Origin: Hygrocybe punicea
Lineage: Eukaryota; Basidiomycota; Agaricomycetes; Agaricales; Hygrophoraceae
Assembly (NCBI GenBank): GCA_963556145.1
Contig: OY744464.1
Coordinates: forward strand, 3,224,001-3,288,000
Direction: 5' to 3'
DNA: 64,000 nt
Part shown: one piece after another, positions 56,712 to 64,000 of the stretch
How the letters are laid out: every line of letters starts with the position of its first letter
Position numbering within the stretch: the stretch's first letter is position 1
Translations under genes and position numbers: made by a program
The notes under the pieces: model-generated
The model's input: the letters and a program-made list of their open reading frames with translations, nothing else
Told to the model about the DNA's origin: nothing
The model's database searches: none

Positions 56712-59700
56712 TTACTCGTTATGGATGGTTACGTCCGTTTCTACTTGAATACTCAATAACTTCAGTGTACCATCTTCACTGCAGCTTGCAAGCTCCCGAG
56801 AGTTACCATCAGTTGGGCGCCAAGCCAGTTGGTGGATATGATCTACGTGGGCAATTCTGTAGAATGAATTCGGTGGTCATTGAGAGATATGGTCACCCCT
56901 TGTCGCCTTCCTACCTTGAATGGATGGTTAGGTCTAGCACCCAGTATGACAGGATATTTTGCGGATTGGAATAAATGAGGATATCCCCTGTTTCCAATCC
57001 GATGGCCAGCCACCGCCTCAAATGGACTTGAGATGAAAACGATGAACTATGCAGGTAGATCTTACCGTCCATCTTTGTTTGCAGCAGAAAACGACACGGC
57101 TGTAGCAGCTTCTTTGGTTTTTATGGTGGCCACGGCTGTCGAGTTCCTTGTACCTGCAGTCAGTTGGGTTTGCCATACTTTAACCTATACTTCTCTTTCA
57201 GTGTCCGGGAGAAATGGAATAATAAATGGTGAAATACCGTCTTGTCGCGAGATGCAGTTGCAAAAACGTCACCCTCATGCGCCCATGCACAGTCCCAAAT
57301 GATTCGAGAATGAGACTTGTCGGCAGCGACGGGTATATAAGCTTCTACATTGATTAAATATTTTGCATAATAGTGAGGTCTTCACTCACTTCCGTCGCCT
57401 TGAGCTTCGTAGAGCCTCCAGGAACGGTCACGGGATACAGACAGGACAAAACGATCGTCAGGGCTGAAGGCAATTCGGGTAACGGTCAATGAGTGGCCTT
57501 CAAGTGGTTTTCCAAGCAAATTCCATTTGCCGGTCTCGTACAAACGGACAACAGCATGCTCAGCCGTCGTCGCTTTACAGGCCGTTGCAATCAGTCGCCG
57601 TGAGTTAGAAACAGCGACACTGGCTAACTGATAGAATCACAGTCTGTAAGCCAGTTAGATATTGTCGCCTTGCACGTCCTTACTTCGTAGCCATGTCCAA
57701 ATACCTTTTCAATCTCTGGCCACAGGGTTCCTGCAGCAAGCTCCCCTTCGAAAGGGCGACATATTGTGTGCTCTGCAGAGCTATCCAAAGGTTGTGAAGT
57801 AACTAGAAGATCACCATTGACAGTACAGGACTCAAATGAACATTAAAATCACCTTCTGTGATTGCTTTATTTGATAGACCAAGGGGAGGGACGCTGGCAG
57901 CTACGGGTCTTTCATGCTATCATGGACAGAGTCAGATAAGATAGTGAGCGATATTTTAACAGTTAATTTGAACCTCTTTTGCCGAAAATTCTGCAATCCC
58001 CAAACCCTCCACAATCTGAACGAAACCACGAGGGGCCACAAAGACGCGAGCAACTTTTTCGTCGGCAATACTAACAAACTTGAGGGCATCCAAAAATACA
58101 ACACCAAGAATATTATACCCATGAACTTGAGGGCGACTTAACTCATGCCACACTGGGATTGGATTACCGACAACCGGTATTGCACCGTGGATGCGAGTAG
58201 TTTGGTCAAGACTATATTTGTGAGTCGATCACTGAATGGGATGAAGATGTTAGTTGACCTACCCGATAGAAATGAGGTATTCTCCATTCGGACTCCAATC
58301 GATACCCTTAATAGGGCCACAATGTCCACCCACAGCGCCGACTTCAGTCCAATTCTCATCACCGCCAGTTGTAACTCGAGCTCCACAACGCCAGCGTCTC
58401 CACCCGCCTCCCCACCCCCATGCCAAAGCCTCCTCTCCCGCTCGTGCCCACAAACCACCCACAAACCCACCCAATCTTTGGCCCCCGATATCACCAAATC
58501 GTTGATAATTGATCCATATACAAGATGATTGGTTCTGGGACTGAATGGCAGTCGAGGGAGACCACAGTATGAGAGAAGAATCAGTCGATGTAGAAAGCAG
58601 GGTGGGCGTTGAAGTTGGTGAAATAGTCGGCCGCCATCGAAGGGCAGTAACGCCCGCCTCGTGACCGACGAGGAGAGCATCAAAGGTAACGGAGAATTGC
58701 TGTGATCTTGACAACTTTCAGTAAAGCACCGCCGGTTGAAAACTTGTGGTACCTTTCCTGAATTTTGACGGTCAATACATGACGTTTCAAGGATATCTGC
58801 CGGCCACCTTCATCAGCACCCACGATGTCGCCTAATGACGCCTCAAAGTCGTTAAGAAGATCATCACCAGGAACTTCCTGAACTGTTGAAACATCTCCTT
58901 TTTCTCTTGTCAAGGACTCAATGTTCCACAGCCTGATAGTCGCGTCTTGAGACCCAGAAGCCAGCGTAAGAAGGTTGTCTTGGAAATTAGGAACTCGGAA
59001 GGCCACGCTTTTAACCCAGTCCTCATGACCAGAAAGAACCGCCGAGGGCACAAACTGTTAGGTTAATTATATATATCATGGAGGCTTGAGGCAAGGATTT
59101 GGCGTACATTGTCATCCGAACGAGTCCAGATTTGGATATTTCGATCTGTTCCACCGCAAGCGAGAATAAGGGCTGGTTCAGGACGTTATTATGGTGATGG
59201 AAAAGATGGCATTTGACACGAACCTTTGGATTGGGGAAGACTGGTAAGTGCAAGCGAAAGCGGATATTTTCCTTGGAGAGGCAGGACTTGCACTTGCCTC
59301 AACTCATCTAACAATATGCTGCATCATAGGCTACTTTGGGTTTGCTTCGTGGAAAAATCATACCGGAACCGTTTCCTACTATGTCTAATTTCCAGATCTT
59401 AACAGTAGAATCCGAAGATCCTGTCGCCAAACAGTGGTCATGCGCACACAATGAGGAAATTGCGCTAGTATGCGCATTAACTTTTGCCGTCGAGATCCAC
59501 TGTAAATTTTTTGTTAGGAGACTTTACTCGGATTATGTGTAACAAGCCTGGGTCCTAATCTTTCGCCAACAACATAGCACCCCCTTGTCATCCGCGCTGG
59601 CAAGAATCTCGTCTCGGACGAAAAGAACACATGTCACAAGTCCTTCATGTCCCGGCAAGGTCTGGAATACTCCGTGTTCACCTTCACCCTACGAACTCAT

Positions 59701-59869
59701 GGCTTGAGCTTGAAGGTTGACCTTTTGACCGAATTTCACTCACGACATCCCAGAAAGCAATCAGTTTAGAGGACGCGTAAGCAATTGTGCGTGAGGAACA
59801 CGATACATCTGCTGCTTGACTGTACCGATTTGTAGAGGCAGATATATAGACAACCGAAGCGTGAGCCAT
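56712..59869 (-). CDS. ELP2: Elongator complex subunit 2 (WD40)
   Basis: Double WD40-propeller subunit of Elongator, which modifies wobble uridine in tRNA anticodons. The likely start is ATG 59869 (MAHASVVYISASTNRYSQAA), giving SSRTIAYASSKLIAFWDV; ATG 59902 is possible. Blocks follow in order: EDWVKSVAFRVPNFQDNLLT, then LASGSQDATIRLWNIES, then FDALLVGHEAGVTALRW, WSPNGEYLISIG and WHELSRPQVHGYNILGVVF. The second propeller has GHSLTVTRIAFSPDDRFVLS, RDRSWRLYE, and after a GTGAGT intron YIPVAADKSHSRIIWDCAWA. Then come EAATAVSFSA, LAIGLETGDILIYSN, and IAHVDHIHQLAWRPTDGNSR with ASCSEDGTLK. The stop is at 56712-56714. It is convergent with the pseudohelicase gene, 174 bases apart. Confidence 0.92.
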
Positions 59870-60065
59870 AAACCGTATTACTAATAAACACGTCCCTCCC
59901 ATGCTAACGATTTACCTCCCCACAACATGAAAAAAGCTGAAACCATCTACAGGGGGGGAGCAGCTTCGGCGGCAAGTTGGACCTAGCCGGCCTGGAACGT
60001 TGTATTTGATGGGGGCCATCACGAGAGACTAAGAGTGCGCAGACGCGATGTAGTAGCGATTGCTA

Positions 60066-62547
60066 TCACTCTCCGCTGTAACCGTAGGTGTAATCGAAAC
60101 TATAATCATACGCTTCCGGCTTTGGTGATTCAATGTCCTGACGCTTCTCGAAAGCTGCATGCTTCTGCCTATACCATAGCCTACCCCAGCCTGAATTGGT
60201 TGTATACATAAGTATTAAGATTTTTAGACATAATGTGAAATCTTACCAAGTTTGAGCACAGTTAAAATAAATAGGATCAGTGCCACAAGAGAGTTGATCA
60301 ACAGCAGCGTAAACCCAATAACAGTTGTTGCAATCTCCTGAAATAGAAAATAATGTGTGGAAATCGGCATCCAATGCAGCATGAAACACACATTGATATG
60401 TAACTTGTCGACAAAGAACAAAAGGAGGACATGCGATACCAATCTGGTACCTTGGAGGAGGTAGTTGACTCTGTTATATCCTCGGCTGTAGTACGGCCGA
60501 TATATGAAGATGCCTGGAACAAGGCTCGTAACGAGGTATGATGAGGGGTTAAATATACTTTGCTCACTGATGCAAACAACAAATTCCAGTGCTATCATCG
60601 CAACTACCTGCGCAAAACCATTGCTCTGCCCAAACCCAATGATTGCACTACGAGAAAGCACAATAACCCAAAGAGCAACTGCGAAGAAAAGTTGTCTTTC
60701 ATTTAGGGTGTTATACATTGACCCCCAACGGCGTGCGTATATGCTGTCCTTGGTAAATAGTTTCTGTAAGCCGTCCGGTTTCTTGGAGATGTACAGAATG
60801 AAAAAGGAAGCAAAGCTGAGTGTCAATAGGACAAAGGCTAATGCAAGAGCAGATAAGCAAAAGCTGAGTGTTGAGGTGCACTTCAGCATCCACTGGTGAA
60901 AGGAGAACGTTGCAAGGGTACCGAGTGCCAGCATTAACTGAATATTGATTTCGGCACATGAGAAGCGTGAAACTCTCAAATATTAGATAGCCACATACCA
61001 CCCGTAAAGTATTATTTGACGACATATGTGCCCAGCGATGTCTTCGCGCCCTCCACACTTCCCTCCGTTCTGAGCTTCTTGACACGACAGACAAGACATG
61101 CGTGATTGCACCAATCAGAAAGGACAGAACCAGTAGCAATCCACACGCGCACAGAAACACGAAATAGACGATTCCAGATACATCTTGCTCGTTGATGCCT
61201 AGTTGCGCCAAATATGTCGCAATCCCCGAAGACGCTCCTGATCCAGAGCTGACAGGGGGGATACCAAATGATGTACTGATGTTGTCGCTAGTGATGTTGC
61301 ATTTCCGCATATGGGTAGCAGCATTGCGAAAAGGGCCCAGTGGGATGATGAAGTTTGCCCATGCAAAGTTGGATGTGAAGGCACGATACAACGACGGGTA
61401 ACTTAGAGACAGAAGACCGGTAGATGAGATAGATTGGAAATGAAGGAAAAGCGTAGTTGGGTCCATACGGCCAGCAGGAGGACCTGAATGACCCGTAGGC
61501 GCATTCATCATTGCGGAGGTATGCGGGCCAGCTGCTGTACCACCCGCTGCTGCCACCCCTCCCATCATGAAAATAGAATCCAAGCTGACAAAATTTCCAT
61601 CCAAATCATGGGCGGCCACAATACCATGGTGAACCCCGCCTATTCCACTAGCAGGTCCTGAGATTGCTGCTGTCGGTGCAGGTCCTGATGATACTACAGG
61701 TGCAGGTCCTGATGCTACCGGTGCAGGTCCCGATGTTACTGCTGGTGCGGGTCCTGATGTTGCTGCTGGTGCAGGTCCTGATGTTGCTGCTGGTGCAGGT
61801 CCTGTTGCTATCCCAAGAATTCCTGCAGCTGCAGCCAGCCCAATGGTGAGAAAACCTGTAATCCATGGGATGGAGACATTTTGTGTGCGGATCCCGTTGG
61901 AGAGAGTTGCGGTGAGACAACTGAGCTGACTCATGTCGGAGGCATCAATAAAAGTCAAAGTTAAGGTTGCTTCCTGAATTTCAAAACAAGTTTAGTGAGG
62001 ATTTACCATTTGCATGGAAAGTGACAAAATACCAGAGGGAGAATCCAAAATGCCGCTGGGATCTGGTTAGCGTACGACATGTCGAGGGTTTGAGTCCCTC
62101 GAACTATATATGGGAACAGTGAATTATTGGAGAGGTACAGTAGACCTTCAACATACTGATAGTACTGTTCTGAGACAGAGGGCAGGAAGCGAAGTCGCAA
62201 AGATGAATGACTTGCGTGGGGGCCTTCACGCCATAAGCTGCTATATCCATGTTCATGCTGAATGAGATCGTTCCATTTAATTTGAACCAAGCTGAACACA
62301 TATCTGAATACACACGTTGGAGACAGTCCACTTTGCTTTGCAGTCCCGATCATTGAAAACTGAACGGAGTGGTTGAAGCGATAGTACCTGTCTTCGGATG
62401 AGCCAAGAGGACATGGAGAAATGCCAAAGAAAATATCTACATTATCCCGAAGTTACTCACGGAAATCACATTTGAAGCACTACAAGAGCTGGCACCAACT
62501 GAAGTCAATTCGTTCGGCTTGCTGGTTGCGCTGCCAAAAGCCGACAT
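60066..62547 (-). CDS. Fungal TRP/Flc-like ion-channel-type membrane protein
   Basis: Resembles the Flc/Pkd2-type fungal TRP family (ML-like domain plus TRP-like transmembrane domain), linked to Ca2+ and FAD transport. A lumenal part includes DIAAYGVKAPTQVIHLCDF and RGTQTLDMSYANQIPAAFW, then CLTATLSNGIRTQNVSIPWI. The first transmembrane segment ends at ILGIATGPAP. After that a GPAP tandem repeat is inserted. The typical block GLLSLSYPSLYRAFTSNFAW is followed by several hydrophobic helices (YFVFLCACGLLLVLSFLI, ALALAFVLLTLSFASFFILY). Near the end the conserved LWVIVLSRSAIIGFGQSNGF is present. The last intron joins KLG to WGRLWYRQKHAAFEKRQDI and a stop at 60066. Exon joins in the 5' part (62,100-62,550) could not be fully resolved, and no signal peptide was seen at the proposed start (ATG 62547). 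Confidence 0.72.
61650..61810 (-). repeat. GPAP-type coding tandem repeat
   Basis: On the minus strand the sequence encodes repeated units like GPAPAATS, GPAPAVTS, GPAPVAS, GPAPVVSS and GPAPTAAIS, six or seven in a row. Unit length alternates 24, 21 and 27 bases and always keeps the frame. It lies just after the first transmembrane segment of the TRP/Flc-like protein. Confidence 0.85.
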
Positions 62548-63875
62548 AAAGTTATTTTATGAGAGTTGTGGTGCCAACATCGTAAACAAAGCATACGGAA
62601 TGGTGTTGGTTTGTTGAGCTATTCCCCCTGCCAGAAGGTACGTAACAACCACAGTGAAGCTGAACACGGATCTCATCGGCTATCAAGACGTTGGGGTTAG
62701 CCAACAACCAGATCTCAGGTGCAGTTGAGAGATAAATTCAAGTTGGTGGATGCTCCGCGCATGTCCAGACCACCAGGACTTGCGGCGCAGAAGCCGGTCC
62801 TAATCAGGATGATATGGGCACATGGGTGATGACTAGGACGAGGCGAAGATCGTTATCGTCAAAAAAGCACAGCCTGTGTCCAATCGTTGGCGCCCAAATG
62901 TCAGGTATCGATCACCTCGCGGTCTTCCAGGAACCTGTCTAAAAAACACCCTGAGTTCAATAAAGGCAGTACACACCAGTTCCAGCGTTCGAGGGAATAA
63001 TGCTCATAAATTGTCTGCTGGTCCACCGAGTCTGGCCGACGAATTGGCATACGAACCCGATTTGAACAAGTCTAACCGAAAGCCACTACAAGAGAATTGT
63101 GGTTCCAGAGGCCGGGTTACTTGATACTATGCGTAAAGGTGGACGAAACAGCCATTTCTAGGTGAATGCAGTTTAACATTAATATTGTTGCACAAAGTTT
63201 CTTTTGGCTCGTTCGTTCCCGCCGAGGCTCGTGTGCTCTGTGTCACATGACGTCTAGTATGACGGTTGTGCGTTCTTTCCGTTACCGTAGAGTAACTCTA
63301 AATGCCAGCGGAATATTCAAGACACCCCACCTGCGTTGCATCGATGCACCAGAGTCTACTCTTCCCTCAACCATGTATCCGCCCCTCCAGAATATCAACT
63401 GCGATCTGACGAATATTGTTGAATTGCACCACGCGACGCCTTATGCATCTCATCGGCCAAGCCCCCGCCAATACGTCGTTAAGGATGGTTCATCCTGCAG
63501 CCGCGATGGTGATATTGGAATCAGACAATTCGCTTTACAATTGTTATCCTCAAGAATTTATCAACCCTACAGATTGTACGAAACTCAAGGCCTTTGTTAG
63601 TGGACTATCGGGGGCGGCTGCTGTCGGTCCGGAATTTTTGGTGCCAATGAGGATCGTGATTGTGCTGAGCATAGAGCATTGCAATGTAAGCGTGACGTAT
63701 TATCTTGTGAGGATTTATGGATGGTCGGCGGTACATACAGATAGTATGAAAGTGGCTGGAAGGAAGTCGTAATCCTGGCTCTTTACGTCTGTCACATCCG
63801 GTACAACATTTACTGGTACCATCGACTTTCGAACGTATTCCGTTGAAGAGAGGCGATCGTTATTCAACTTCCGTA
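62548..63875. other. Intergenic, unassigned open frames
   Basis: A 1.3-kb stretch upstream of the TRP/Flc-like gene and the final partial gene. Overlapping + open frames at 63166-63600 and 63416-63772 look moderately protein-like (for example LKAFVSGLSGAAAVGPEFLV) but no family was recognised and no exon chain found. I treat them as unsupported. Confidence 0.35.
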
Positions 63876-64000
63876 ATGTCCAAGCAGATCACCTCCATCA
63901 CGGTGCAACTCGTTACCATCGAAAACAGTCGACCCATTGCCGAAGTTATTGCACGGTTGGACAAGGAGATCAACAAGGCTGGTTCTCCCGATGTCTTGCG
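63876..64000 (+). CDS. N-terminal exon of an unknown gene, cut by window end
   Basis: ATG 63876 opens MSKQITSITVQLVTIENSRP, then IAEVIARLDKEINKAGSPDV, without a stop to the window edge (about 41 residues visible). The alternation of strand-like and helix-like segments recalls the start of DUF302-type small proteins in fungi, but this is a weak impression from one exon. Confidence 0.4.
   Translation, partial: MSKQITSITVQLVTIENSRPIAEVIARLDKEINKAGSPDVL

Noticed and set aside
57380..57440. Apparent ELP2 stop after EAQGDGSE
   Set aside because: A GTGAGT donor overlaps the stop and splicing continues into well-conserved ELP2 propeller sequence (AADKSHSRIIWDCAWA), so the gene extends to 56712.
62060..62100. 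T-arm-like GAGGGTTTGAGTCCCTC suggesting a tRNA
   Set aside because: The T-loop lacks the conserved TTC, no matching acceptor, D-arm or anticodon arm is found at tRNA spacing, and the stretch reads as part of the TRP/Flc-like coding sequence.
1..64000. CRISPR arrays, prokaryotic operons, rRNA genes
   Set aside because: No regularly spaced short direct repeats, no operonic spacing with ribosome-binding sites, and no recognisable rRNA sequence. The gene structure is clearly eukaryotic.

Overview
The window is intron-dense eukaryotic DNA. It has short GT-AG introns of roughly 45-70 bases, compact genes on both strands, and protein families typical of filamentous basidiomycetes (Agaricomycetes): a Tnp2-type CACTA transposase, a microexon-rich P450, Bem1, a Flc/TRP-like channel and Elp2. 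There are no prokaryotic operons. One 100-base run of N (92-191) marks an assembly gap. All identities come from reading translated exons by eye; no database search was run. Exon joins are inferred from splice consensus and reading-frame continuity.

Region 1 (1-7.9 kb) is the accessory, repeat-rich part. It holds a hypothetical gene running into the gap, a small divergent gene, and a CACTA-type Tnp2 transposase gene on the minus strand. The transposase is broken by a young 1.85-kb LTR-flanked element that carries no recognisable protein. Its interior is a degenerate ~157-base tandem array.

Region 2 (7.9-41 kb) is housekeeping. In order: NOP58 (snoRNP), CDC14 (mitotic phosphatase), HEM12 (haem synthesis), a Shg1-domain protein (COMPASS), a cytochrome P450, mitochondrial bL12, NOT3 (deadenylase complex), BEM1 (polarity scaffold), NDUFA12 (complex I), L-2-hydroxyglutarate dehydrogenase, a coiled-coil protein with a 45-residue tandem repeat, CNS1 (Hsp90 co-chaperone), eS7, a Rab GTPase with a large insertion, AMMECR1, a PPR protein and uL3.

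Region 3 (41-64 kb): MRC1/claspin (replication checkpoint), a possible small membrane protein, tafazzin, a poorly resolved hypothetical locus, PET191, IBA57, an ACPS-type phosphopantetheinyl transferase, an RRM protein, a degenerate eIF4A-like pseudohelicase fused to a long Ser/Pro-rich N-terminus, ELP2, a TRP/Flc-like membrane protein and the first exon of an unknown gene cut by the window end. Four mitochondrial-function genes (tafazzin, PET191, IBA57, ACPS) lie within 5 kb.

Most striking are the nested retroelement with its internal array, the pseudohelicase that has lost every catalytic motif, and a series of very small exons carrying functional motifs: the P450 I-helix and haem Cys, the uL3 start codon and the tafazzin acyltransferase motif.
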